Positions 1 through 8,555 of a stretch of DNA of 15,957 nucleotides are shown here, piece by piece; the first letter of the stretch is position 1, and every line of letters begins with the position of its first letter. Below the pieces are notes generated by a model, which saw only the letters and a list, made by a program, of their open reading frames with translations, searched no databases and had not been told where the DNA came from. Origin of the DNA: Candidatus Competibacteraceae bacterium (lineage in GTDB: Bacteria > Pseudomonadota > Gammaproteobacteria > Competibacterales > Competibacteraceae). The stretch covers positions 1 to 15,957 of the forward strand of contig JAAUQA010000018.1 of the NCBI GenBank assembly GCA_012032855.1, read 5' to 3'. Position numbers and translations under genes: made by a program.

Positions 1-535
1 TGATCCGTGGCGTGAGTTTGCGGTCTTTGATCGGACCGGGCGTTTCGGCCCGGTACAACTGCATCCCGCCGACACCGAGCATGGGCAGAATTGCTACGGC
101 TAACACGATGATGCCCATGCCACCCAACCATTGCAGTTGTTGACGGTAAAATAGAACCGCGTGCGGGAGCTCATCTAAACCCACCAAAACCGTCGCGCCG
201 GTGGTGGTCAAGCCGGACATTGATTCGAAAATCGCATCGGTGACCGTAACCTCGACCGAGTCGGCCAACATCAACGGCAACGCCCCAGCTAGCCCGAGCG
301 CCGACCAGAACAATGCTACTACAATGAATCCGTCGCGAATGCGCATCTCGCGATGCACCCGCCGGACCGGTATCCAGATGAGCAGCCCCGAAATCAGAGT
401 AATGGCGAATGACAATAGAAAATCGCTGGCTTCCGTTTCGCCATAACCCAGACCAACCATAGCCGGCGGCAATAGGGTGACGCTGAAGATCATCAACAGC
501 ATACCCAACAGACGCTGAACGACGCTAATACTCAT
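1..535 (-). CDS. trkH: Trk potassium uptake system, membrane subunit TrkH (N-terminal part, cut by window edge)
   Basis: TrkH forms the K+-conducting channel of the Trk transporter in the inner membrane and works with the cytoplasmic regulator TrkA. The visible part is about 178 codons from an ATG at 535-533; the rest lies beyond position 1. The translation starts MSISVVQRLLGMLLMIFSVT and shows hydrophobic segments at about residues 8-30, 38-58 and 70-90. A P-loop follows with the signature FESMSGLTTTGATVL, where TTTGA is the selectivity-filter region of the first repeat, and then a further membrane segment (WLGGMGIIVLAVAILPMLG). No frameshift is visible. It lies 27 nt downstream of trkA on the same strand, so co-transcription is likely. 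No strong Shine-Dalgarno sequence is seen before the ATG, which suggests coupling to trkA translation (inference). Confidence 0.93.
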   Translation of the reverse strand, partial: MSISVVQRLLGMLLMIFSVTLLPPAMVGLGYGETEASDFLLSFAITLISGLLIWIPVRRVHREMRIRDGFIVVALFWSALGLAGALPLMLADSVEVTVTDAIFESMSGLTTTGATVLVGLDELPHAVLFYRQQLQWLGGMGIIVLAVAILPMLGVGGMQLYRAETPGPIKDRKLTPRI

Positions 536-562
536 GGGGTAACGGTCGGCAAGAAGAGGCGT

Positions 563-1943
563 TTACAAATAATTGAAACTCACCTGAAACAGTCGCTCTA
601 CCTCATTGACCCGCCGTTTGTCGACTAAAAACAGAATGACATGGTCATCGGCTTCGATCACGGTATCATGGTGACAGATAATCACTTCGTCACCCCGGGC
701 GATAGCGCCGATGGTGGTGCCGGGGCGGCAGCTTGATTTCATCGATACGGCGCCCGACCACTTTGGAGGTGGTATGATCGCCGTGAGCCACTGCTTCGAT
801 GGCTTCGGCGGCTCCGCGTCTTAACGAGTGCACCTTGACTACATCGCCTCGCCTGACTTTGGTCAGCAAAGCGCCGATAGTGGCTTGCTGCGGCGAGATC
901 GCAACGTCGATCACCCCCGAAGATTCCACCAGATCAACGTAGGACATGCGGTTGATCAACGACATGACCTTACCGGCACCCAGTCGTTTGGCGAGCATCG
1001 CCGACAGAATGTTCACTTCGTCATCATTGGTAATGGCGCAGAACACATCGGTGTGCTCAATGTTTTCCTCTTCCAGCAGGGTTTCGTCGGCGGCATCGCC
1101 GTTGAGGACAATGGTACGGGTCAGTTGTTCGGAGATATGTCGGGCGATGCGCGGATCGCGTTCGATGATTTTGACCTGTACCCGTCCTTCCAAAGCTTGC
1201 GCTAACCGGGTGCCGATATTACCGCCTCCGGCCAGCATGATCCGTTTGACGTTTTTATCCAGTTTACGCAGCTCGCTCATCACCGCCCGGATATTCTTGC
1301 GCGCGGCGACGAAAAACACTTCGTCGTCGGCCTGAATGACGGTATCCCCCTCGGGCAGGATGGGACGGCCTTGGCGAAAGATTGCCGCGACTCGGGCATG
1401 AATACCGGGCATGTGCTTGGGCAATGTGTGCAGCGCGTGACCGACCAGTGTGCCGCCGTAATAAGCTTTGACCCCGACTAGCCGCACCTTGCCGTCGGCA
1501 AAATCCAGCACCTGTAACGCGCCAGGGTGTTCGATGATGTGCTGAATGTATTCCGTCACCAGCTGTTCCGGGCTGATGGGAATATCGATGCACAGGGCCT
1601 TGGGAGTGAATAACTCCTGCTGATATTGCAGATACTCGACACTGCGCACCCGGGCGATCTTGGTCGGGGTATTGAACAGCATATCGGCGATCTGACAAGC
1701 GACCATATTGACTTCATCGCTGTTGGTCAGCGCGATAAGCATATCCGCATCCCGAAGACCGGCCTGCGTCAAGATTGCCGGATAAGACGCATGACCCTCG
1801 ACGGTGCTAATATCCAGGCGCGCCTGCAATTCCTGCAATAGATCGCCATTGCTATCCACCACCGTCACATCATTGGCTTCGCTAGCCAAGTTGCGGGCAA
1901 CGGAACTACCAACCTGGCCGGCGCCTAGGATAACAATTTTCAT
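563..1943 (-). CDS. trkA: Trk potassium uptake regulator TrkA, with one apparent +1 frameshift near the 3' end
   Basis: TrkA is the cytoplasmic NAD(H)-binding gating subunit that controls TrkH. Two RCK modules are visible. The first begins [14 protein letters not shown], a Rossmann GxGxxG at residues 7-12 with an acidic residue at D30. The second has [10 protein letters not shown] around residues 238-247. The ATG frame runs into an early stop at 690 and ends in an unrelated tail ([12 protein letters not shown]). If one G is removed from the GGGG run at 722-725, the protein continues [17 protein letters not shown], ends FQVSFNYL and stops with TAA at 563-565. That gives 459 aa, essentially the usual family length. 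The insertion is therefore probably a sequencing error rather than a lesion. The gene is separated from ntrX by 139 nt holding a palindromic repeat and lies 27 nt before trkH. Confidence 0.92.
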
Positions 1944-1971
1944 GTCGATTAACGCTCAGCTGGGAGGAATA

Positions 1972-2070
1972 GACCTGGATGTTGTTAGCAAGACTATGTG
2001 CGGTAGGGATACCTGCAGTCAAGCCTACAGGGATGTATTCACGGCGCGTCTTGATAACGATGTCCAGGTC
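1972..2070. repeat. 99-bp imperfect palindrome (MITE- or REP-like) between ntrX and trkA
   Basis: The two ends are inverted copies of about 23 nt. The left arm, 1972-1994, starts GACCTGGA and ends CAAGAC. The reverse complement of the right arm, 2048-2070, starts GACCTGGA and ends CAAGAC, and the arms agree at 19 of 23 positions. The centre has a second inverted pair, CCTGCAG (2012-2018) and CTACAGG (2025-2031), around a 6-nt loop; on the minus-strand transcript the one mismatch becomes a G-U pair. No long ORF or transposase is present. It fills most of the only sizeable gap in an otherwise tightly packed operon. It could be a mobile miniature element, a dispersed palindromic repeat, or an RNA hairpin affecting trkA expression. 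I see no second copy in this window. Confidence 0.6.
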
Positions 2071-2082
2071 GATATGTGCCGC

Positions 2083-3456
2083 CTATTCACCGTCCAGCGC
2101 TTTTTTGGGATCAATCCCTAACGCTCTGAGTTTGCGGTACAGATTGGTGCGCTCCATGCCCACCCGTTCCGCCAACCGCGCCACGTTACCGTCGCAGTCT
2201 TTAAATTGCTGCAACAAATAGGAGCGTTCGAATTGCTCGCGCGCTTCGCGCAACGGCAAATCCAATGGAATACTGGTGACTTCCCGCGATTTGGCCAAGG
2301 GAGTGCTGCTGATGGCGGATTCCACTTCTTCCAGCGTGACTTCCTCCTCAATACCCAGGATCAGTAGCCGTTGCACTAGGTTTTTCAACTCGCGGACGTT
2401 GCCCGGCCAAGTATAGTTACGCAGCCGGTTTTGCGCCGCCATATTAAAGTGCCGGTAAGGTAGATTCTCCTGATCGACAAAATAGTTGACGTAATAGTTG
2501 AGCAACTCCGGTACGTCTTCCACATGTTCACGCAGTGGGGGAAGGTTTATCGGCACCACATTCAGGTGGTAGTACAAATCTTCGCGAAAGCGGCCCTCGG
2601 CGACTTCTTGCTCCAGATTACGATGGGTCGCGGCCATTACCCGCACATTCACCTGCACCGGTTCCTTACCGCCGATCCGCAAAAACGAGCCGTTTTCCAA
2701 CGCACCTGCTAAGCGTGACTGCGCCTCCGAGTCCATATCCGCCAACTCATCTAAAAACAAAGTACCGCTGCTGGCCTGTTCCAGATGGCCATAATGAATT
2801 TTTTCGCCTTGCTCCGCGCCGAATAATTCCATGGTGGAATTCTCGCGGGCGATGGAGCCTACACCGACATCCACGAACGGTCCGCCACGACGCAAACTGT
2901 GATGGTGCAGGTAACGGGCATAGAGTTCCTTGCCGGTGCCGGGCTCACCGAAAATCAGCACCGGCGTATCGTGCTGGGCAATGCGCAGGACTTGGGCGCG
3001 CAGCCGTTGCGTGGTTTCGCTTTTGCCGACCGGTTCTATCACCGACCGCATTCGACGGCGCAAACCGACATTTTCCCGAACTAGCTTGTCAGCTTCCAGG
3101 GCGCGTTTGACGGTGAGCAACAGCTTGTTCATGGACATGGGCTTTTCGATGAAATCGTAAGCGCCCAAACGAGTGGCTTCCACGGCAGTTTCGACCGTGC
3201 CGTGGCCGGACATGATAATGACGGGGCACGCTAAATGATCGCCTTCGCTCCATTCTTTAAGCAGGCTTATTCCGTCTATATCCGGCATCCAAATGTCCAG
3301 CAAAATCAGGTCTGGCCGACGCGCGCGGCGAGCTTCCCGGGCGGTAGCGCCGTTTTCTGCGGTGGCCACATCGAAGCCTTCATCCGCCAGAATTTCCTGG
3401 ACTTGTTCGCAGATATCCGGTTCGTCATCGACGACCAGGATATGGGGTGCGCTCAT
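2083..3456 (-). CDS. ntrX: NtrX-type response regulator (receiver, AAA+, Fis-type HTH)
   Basis: This is the DNA-binding partner of the NtrY kinase encoded just upstream. Receiver domain (residues 1-120): acidic pair D10-D11, phospho-acceptor D54 in LILLDIWMPDIDG, S83 and K105. The AAA+ domain has Walker A GEPGTGKE at 170-177 and Walker B GTLFLDE at about 231-237. The C-terminus is a Fis-type helix-turn-helix (GNVARLAERVGMERTNLYRK). The ATG at 3456 is chosen because AGGAGG lies 4 nt upstream and the ATG overlaps the ntrY stop in ATGA; a longer upstream reading (to 3558) would run into ntrY. Length is 457 aa. The loop that carries GAFTGA in classic sigma-54 activators reads GEKIHY here (about 217-222), so it may not activate sigma-54 RNA polymerase. 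The NtrX assignment rests on domain order and adjacency to ntrY. Confidence 0.92.
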   Translation of the reverse strand: MSAPHILVVDDEPDICEQVQEILADEGFDVATAENGATAREARRARRPDLILLDIWMPDIDGISLLKEWSEGDHLACPVIIMSGHGTVETAVEATRLGAYDFIEKPMSMNKLLLTVKRALEADKLVRENVGLRRRMRSVIEPVGKSETTQRLRAQVLRIAQHDTPVLIFGEPGTGKELYARYLHHHSLRRGGPFVDVGVGSIARENSTMELFGAEQGEKIHYGHLEQASSGTLFLDELADMDSEAQSRLAGALENGSFLRIGGKEPVQVNVRVMAATHRNLEQEVAEGRFREDLYYHLNVVPINLPPLREHVEDVPELLNYYVNYFVDQENLPYRHFNMAAQNRLRNYTWPGNVRELKNLVQRLLILGIEEEVTLEEVESAISSTPLAKSREVTSIPLDLPLREAREQFERSYLLQQFKDCDGNVARLAERVGMERTNLYRKLRALGIDPKKALDGE

Positions 3457-5705
3457 CCTGCCTCCTCGGTGTTGGAAAGAGTAACCGTAGTCATAGTAGC
3501 AGACGCCGATGCGGGATCGACGGGAACCGAACTGACGGGCAAAAGAACGGCGATACATGCGCCGCCTTCAGGCGGAGATTCTGCATGGATCACTCCGCCA
3601 TGCTCCTCGACAATCCGCTTCACAATAGCTAATCCTAGCCCGCTTCCTTTGGGTTTGGTAGTCACATAGGGTTCGAAAAGCGAGCCGTGCACTTTTTCTG
3701 GAAAACCGGGACCGTCATCCTGAAAACGCAGCTCCACCGCTTTAGCATCCGCTTCTCGGTTCCAGCGGGTGGAAATGTGCACGTTCGAACCCTGCCCGTC
3801 TTGAACCGCCTCAATGGCATTCTTGGTCAGATTATGCAGCAGTTGGCGTAGTCGTCCCTTGTCGGCTTCAATCTTTGGCTGATTGGGATCAAGAGTTAAC
3901 CGGATCTCCACGCCAGCCGGATAGTCACGGTACATATACAACACATCGGAGATAAAGTCATTTAATGCTACGGTAGTTAAATTTAATTGCGGCGGACGGG
4001 CATATTGGTTGAAAGCATCCACCATCTCCTTCATGGCCTGAACTTGTTGGATGATGGTTTGGGTACACCGATCCAATAGACCGGACTCATCGGCGCTCAT
4101 GTTTTTTAGATACTTATGGCGAATACGTTCGGACGCCAGTTGAATCGGGGTCAACGGATTCTTGATTTCATGCGCCAAACGTCGTGCGACCTCGGTCCAA
4201 GCGGCATTGCGTTCAGCTTGAACCAATGTCGTTACATCGTCGAAAACGATGACATGACCGCCCTTCAGGCCCAACGGATCGGGTAGTGAACTGCCGCGGC
4301 AAGTGAGTATCTGTCGCCCGCTGGCATTGAACAGCGTCACTTCTTGTCGCCAATCGCCGGTATCAGCCGATAGGTGCGGATTAATGGCTTCCAATAACAA
4401 ATGTAAGGGGCTGAGGCCCTCGTCTGCCGATGGGACAGCGCCCATGAACGCGATAAGATCCATCCCCAAGATTTGCCCGGCGGCGGCGTTGCAAGTCCGC
4501 AACTGACCGTCCGGCTCAAGCGTCAGGACCCCGGAGGATAAGCGCTCCAATACCACCTCCAAATAAGCACGTTGCGCCTCCAACAACTGCTGATTGCGAT
4601 CTACGGCATCGCGCGCTTCGGATAGGCTGCGAGTCATCTGATTGAATGAGTCCACCAGAAAACCCAACTCATCGCTACTGGTTTGGGGCAATTGCTTGTC
4701 GTATTGGCCGATAGCGACTGCTTGGGTGCCTTCGGCCAAATCCCGGATCGGTTGCACCAAACGATTGGCAGAGTAAACGGCAGCCCACAGCGCCGACAAA
4801 ATACCAAGCAATAAAGCCAGCGATAAAGTCAGGATAAAACTGGCTTTCAACGGCGCACGCAGAAACAGTAATTCCTGATAACTTTCAAACGCAGCTTGTA
4901 CGGAGTCGGCTAATCGGCCGAATCGGTCGGTAATTGAGAACAGCGCCTGCAGAATCCATACTTCCCGTCGAGCATCCCGGGCCGGGACCCGAACCACGGC
5001 ACGAATGTGGAAACCCAATCCACTGATCGGGTCCAAGCCGACGTATGTATGACCCTGGCGTACCTGTAACAACACGGCATCCGGCGGTTGATTGGGAATC
5101 ACCAGGGTGGCATCGGCACTGGCCGTCGCGATGATATGGCCGTTTTGACTGAACAGCGTGAGCTCGGTGGCATCGCCGTGATTTAACAAATCGCCCAACG
5201 TTAGGGCGGCTAATCGGGGATCAATATTAATCAGCGCATCGGCGATGCGGTCGGTTTGCTTCAGCACTTCGCGCATGCGCAGATCGAGCGCAGTCTGGCT
5301 GAGTTCCAAAGCGTCTTCCAGCGATTTTTCCACCCGCACATTGAACCAGCTATCAATGCCCCGCTGCAGGAACTGCACAGAGAACACATACACTACGGTG
5401 ACCGGCGCCAGCGCGATGAGCACGAACATAATCACCAAACGCAAGGTCAGTCGCGCACCGGGGGCATGAACTCGATATTGATGCCACAGGCGATACAGGT
5501 TGCGGCTAATTAGCGCCAAGAAAAACAGCAAACCTGCGGTGCTGGCCAACAACAACCCCACGTACAACCGACCGATATGCTGTGACTGTTCTGTGGCGCT
5601 GCTCATCAACACTAAAACGAGCAACAGCAAACCGCTCAGCACCAACATGGGCAACAATCCCGACCCTTGAGTCCAACGGCTTCTCACAGCGGCCACGTAT
5701 ACCAT
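3453..5705 (-). CDS. ntrY: NtrY-type sensor histidine kinase
   Basis: This is a 750-aa inner-membrane sensor kinase expected to phosphorylate NtrX. Membrane segments are visible at about residues 17-36, 48-67 and 88-111. A roughly 170-residue extracytoplasmic region precedes a fourth segment at about 289-311. A HAMP linker (about 311-365) and a PAS-like region (about 375-495) follow. The kinase core has the phospho-acceptor H512 in RRLAHEIKNPLTP, an N box LHNLTKNAIEAV (N625, N629), G1 DDGPGF (663-668), an F-box LFEPYVTT and G2 GSGLGLAIV (687-695). The stop overlaps the ntrX start by 4 nt (ATGA). The chosen ATG at 5705 lies inside the end of the DUF4390 gene with a GGGGA directly before it; a slightly later start is possible. 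The signal sensed cannot be read from the sequence. NtrYX systems have been linked to nitrogen and redox responses. Confidence 0.93.
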   Translation of the reverse strand: MVYVAAVRSRWTQGSGLLPMLVLSGLLLLVLVLMSSATEQSQHIGRLYVGLLLASTAGLLFFLALISRNLYRLWHQYRVHAPGARLTLRLVIMFVLIALAPVTVVYVFSVQFLQRGIDSWFNVRVEKSLEDALELSQTALDLRMREVLKQTDRIADALINIDPRLAALTLGDLLNHGDATELTLFSQNGHIIATASADATLVIPNQPPDAVLLQVRQGHTYVGLDPISGLGFHIRAVVRVPARDARREVWILQALFSITDRFGRLADSVQAAFESYQELLFLRAPLKASFILTLSLALLLGILSALWAAVYSANRLVQPIRDLAEGTQAVAIGQYDKQLPQTSSDELGFLVDSFNQMTRSLSEARDAVDRNQQLLEAQRAYLEVVLERLSSGVLTLEPDGQLRTCNAAAGQILGMDLIAFMGAVPSADEGLSPLHLLLEAINPHLSADTGDWRQEVTLFNASGRQILTCRGSSLPDPLGLKGGHVIVFDDVTTLVQAERNAAWTEVARRLAHEIKNPLTPIQLASERIRHKYLKNMSADESGLLDRCTQTIIQQVQAMKEMVDAFNQYARPPQLNLTTVALNDFISDVLYMYRDYPAGVEIRLTLDPNQPKIEADKGRLRQLLHNLTKNAIEAVQDGQGSNVHISTRWNREADAKAVELRFQDDGPGFPEKVHGSLFEPYVTTKPKGSGLGLAIVKRIVEEHGGVIHAESPPEGGACIAVLLPVSSVPVDPASASATMTTVTLSNTEEAG

Positions 5706-6319
5706 TCCCCGCTTAAATACCAGTCATCCGACAGGTAGGCTACCAGCAACAAAGGGGCCGGCAGTTTTTCCAGATCTAGGGTTGTTCGCAACCGCGCATA
5801 GTAAATTTCCTCCGTATTCAATATGCCGGAGTTCACCAACGGCAAATTGTCGATACTGCCGAGAAATTCGAACGCTCTTGCGGCATCGGGAAAACTTTTG
5901 CTATCAGCGCGGTTGAGATCGGTGACGACATATTGTCGCGAAAGCGCATGATAGGCCAAGGTAAACTGTTGATCACGGGTCGCTAAAACCTCGTCCCACA
6001 GCCATTCGCGTTTGCGTATCACTTCCACTTCCAGGCTGAAAGTGAGCGGTACACCGTTTTGTAAGGCTTCGAGCGGGGCTTGGCTGAGTTGGTATTCTAT
6101 CTGAGCGTACAGTCGGTATATTTCATTATCCAGGCGAGTGCTGGCATTCACGACTTTAAAACTGGACGCCCAGCCGAGTGTCCCCCACGCTAAACCAACC
6201 AGCAAACACAACCAACCTAAGCGCTTACTGAAAGCTGTCGATAGCACCGTCAAACCGGCCGATCCGGACAATGCCACCACATCAGGGCTGCTTGACCAAG
6301 CAGGCGTAGTAAAAGCCAT
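5684..6319 (-). CDS. DUF4390 family protein
   Basis: This is a 211-aa protein with an N-terminal hydrophobic stretch (LGWLCLLVGLAWGTLGWASS, about residues 34-53) that looks like a signal peptide or anchor. A probable periplasmic domain of about 155 residues follows. It matches my recollection of the DUF4390 family, whose members are commonly encoded directly before ntrY; no biochemical function is established to my knowledge. The gene overlaps the end of rsmB by 38 nt if the ATG at 6319 is used. GTG codons at 6280 and 6277, immediately after the rsmB stop, would give a shorter and more signal-peptide-like N-terminus, so the start is uncertain. The 3' end overlaps ntrY by 22 nt. Context suggests it assists or is sensed by NtrY (inference). 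Confidence 0.85.
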   Translation of the reverse strand: MAFTTPAWSSSPDVVALSGSAGLTVLSTAFSKRLGWLCLLVGLAWGTLGWASSFKVVNASTRLDNEIYRLYAQIEYQLSQAPLEALQNGVPLTFSLEVEVIRKREWLWDEVLATRDQQFTLAYHALSRQYVVTDLNRADSKSFPDAARAFEFLGSIDNLPLVNSGILNTEEIYYARLRTTLDLEKLPAPLLLVAYLSDDWYLSGEWYTWPL

Positions 6320-7586
6320 CCATCCCTAACTCCCCGGGTAGTATTTGTCTGCCATGTGTGCGATGCCGGCCCCAGCTTACGTTTAATGGAATCTCCCGAG
6401 CATCCGGCTGATCAGCTAGAAAAGCGGCTATCAGCTGCTCGTTTTCTTGTTGCAGAATCGAGCAGGTGGCATACAGCAACTTCCCGCCAGGGGCAAGCAC
6501 CGGCCATAACTGAGTCAATAGCATGTATTGTTGCGCAGTCAAACTAGCAATGTCAGTGGCGCGACGGCGGATTTTAATATCGGGATGGCGGCGAATCACT
6601 CCGGTCGCCGAACAAGGCGTGTCCAGCAACACTCGCTCAAACTGTTGGCCATCCCACCAAGTTGAAGGGATAGCAGCATCCGCCACCTTGAGTTCAGCGT
6701 CCAGTCCCAGCCGGGTTAAATTATCTCTTACCTGCGCCAAGCGTGTCGCGTCTTTATCTAAGGCCAACAAGTAAGCCATCTGCGGCTGAGTTTCTAATAA
6801 ATGACAGGTTTTGCCTCCCGGTGCCGCACAGGCATCAAGTACCCGCTGACCCGGCTGTACATCGAGTAGTTCAGCTGCCAACTGAGCAGCGATATCCTGC
6901 ACCGACACTGCTCCATTAATAAAATCCGGCAATGCTTGCGGCTCTTGGGCCTGAACCAGCGTAATACCGGCGTCACTGACGTCGCTGGGCAAAGCCTCAA
7001 TACCAGCTACGGATAAGCGCTCTATATACTCCGCACGGGAGCAATGCTGCCGATTGACTCTTAGACTGAAGGGTGGTCGAGCGTTATTCGCGGTAATAAT
7101 GGCCTGCCAATGTTGTGGCCAATCTGCCTGAATGCGGCGCAGCAACCACAGCGGGTGAGCGGTGCGAGCGGCCTCGTCCTGCTCCACTTCAGCCAACCAG
7201 TCGCTGCGGTGACGTTGAAAATTGCGCAACACCGCGTTGATCAACCCGGTGCCCAAGTTTTACCCAAGGCCCGAGCAGCAGTCACCACCTCCGAAACAGC
7301 GGCATGATCCGGTACCCGCAGATAGAGCAGCTGGTACAATCCCAAGAGTAACAGGGCTTGAACTTCACCCTGCCCGGTTTGATTGGTTGTTCAGTAAGCG
7401 AGTGAGCAAATACTGCAGCTGGGGATACCAGCGCAGTGCGCCGAAGCAAAGCTCTTGCAATAACCCTCGATCACGACTGCCGACTTGGGCGAGTGCCGGT
7501 GGCAGCGCGGTTGACAACGACCCACCCTCCGCCACGACTTGGTTCATAACTTGGGCGGCTTTAGCACGGACGTTGCTTTGCTTCAT
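6282..7586 (-). CDS. rsmB: 16S rRNA m5C967 methyltransferase RsmB, broken by two apparent indels
   Basis: RsmB uses S-adenosylmethionine to methylate C967 of 16S rRNA. The NusB-like N-terminal domain starts [18 protein letters not shown] and continues through [18 protein letters not shown]. The catalytic domain has the SAM site [12 protein letters not shown], the DTPCSATGV motif and the catalytic cysteine in [11 protein letters not shown]. The reading needs two corrections. One extra base lies near 7374-7384, where the first frame ends in a stop at 7365. One base is missing in the TTTT run at 7258-7261 (AAAA on the coding strand), restoring [16 protein letters not shown]. The two cancel, giving 434 aa, close to the E. 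coli length. The start ATG at 7586 overlaps the fmt stop in ATGA, a sign of translational coupling. Intact conserved motifs on both sides of each break argue for sequencing errors. Confidence 0.9.
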
Positions 7587-8530
7587 ACCGATCCCAACCG
7601 TTGGCCGAGCAGTTGGCGCGCATGGATAAAATCTGCGACGGCCATAGGCCGTTTGCCGGGTAATTGCACTTCAGTCATGCATAGCACGCCCTTTCCAGTA
7701 GCGACACCGATACCTTCATGATTTTCCCATATCACTGTGCCGGGTGGGGTCTGAGCGGACTCAGTCAGGGTTTTTGCCTGCCAGATACGTAATGTCTGCG
7801 ATCCCAACGGTGTCCATGCAACCGGCCAGGGGTTGAATGCCAACACCTGCCTTTCCAGGATTGTGGCGGGCTGCGACCAGTCCAGCTGAGCCTCCGCTTT
7901 GTCGATTTTGCCCGCATAAGTCGCCAGAGCATCGTCTTGGGGATAGGCAGATAATTGACCGGCTGCGAGTTCGGGCAGTAACCGCACCAGCGTTTGGGCT
8001 CCCATTAGCGCCAGACGATCTTGCAACTCACCTGCCGTCATCCCTGGCGTGAGCGGGCAGACAGCTTGGTCTAACACAGGACCGGTATCCAGCCCTTCAT
8101 CCATTTGCATGATACTGATTCCGGATTCCGGATCGCCGGCCAACACAGCGCGTTGTATCGGGGCTGCGCCCCGCCACCGCGGTAACAAGGAGGCATGCAC
8201 ATTAACGCAACCCAGTCGCGGTATCCGCAGCACAGCTGGTGGTAATAAAAGCCCGTAGGCCACGACGATCAACAGGTCCGGTTGCAACTCGGCCAGCTCC
8301 TGTTGCGCCAAAGGATCACGCAAGCTAGGTGGTTGCCGAATCATTAACCCGGTAGCCCTGGCTTTGACCGGACTGGGGCGTAGCTGGCGGCCGCGTCCAG
8401 CCGGTCGATCAGGCTGCGTATAAACAGCGCAGAGCGAATAACCCGCCGTTAATAACGCGTCCAGCGTAGGCACCGCGAATGAGGGCGTACCAGCAAAGAC
8501 GATGCGCAGCGGCGCGTGAGAAACGGTCAT
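7583..8530 (-). CDS. fmt: Methionyl-tRNA formyltransferase
   Basis: Fmt transfers a formyl group from 10-formyl-tetrahydrofolate to Met-tRNA of the initiator type, the step that marks bacterial start codons. The 315-aa product equals the E. coli length. The N-terminal domain starts with RIVFAGTPSFAVP. The catalytic signature is CVNVHASLLPRWRGAAPIQ with N110 and H112, followed by D148 in DEGLDTGP. The C-terminal tRNA-binding domain contains AFNPWPVAWT. It lies 25 nt after def and overlaps rsmB by 4 nt (ATGA). The ribosome binding site before the ATG at 8530 is weak. No frameshift is seen. The def-fmt-rsmB order is a widely conserved cluster. Confidence 0.97.
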   Translation of the reverse strand: MTVSHAPLRIVFAGTPSFAVPTLDALLTAGYSLCAVYTQPDRPAGRGRQLRPSPVKARATGLMIRQPPSLRDPLAQQELAELQPDLLIVVAYGLLLPPAVLRIPRLGCVNVHASLLPRWRGAAPIQRAVLAGDPESGISIMQMDEGLDTGPVLDQAVCPLTPGMTAGELQDRLALMGAQTLVRLLPELAAGQLSAYPQDDALATYAGKIDKAEAQLDWSQPATILERQVLAFNPWPVAWTPLGSQTLRIWQAKTLTESAQTPPGTVIWENHEGIGVATGKGVLCMTEVQLPGKRPMAVADFIHARQLLGQRLGSV

Positions 8531-8555
8531 GCTGATGCTAAATTACGCATGCTGT

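Noticed and set aside
828..1335. Plus-strand readings of 125 and 129 aa opposite trkA
   Set aside because: They mirror conserved trkA sequence, have no ribosome binding site and resemble no family.
1264..1698. 144-aa minus-strand reading within trkA
   Set aside because: It is in another frame of the same strand inside conserved RCK sequence and rich in Arg and Ser; a shadow.
2535..3110. 191-aa plus-strand reading opposite ntrX
   Set aside because: It is antisense to a gene with intact receiver, AAA+ and helix-turn-helix motifs. Its composition (many Arg, Pro, Ser) is that of a shadow frame, and no family is recognised.
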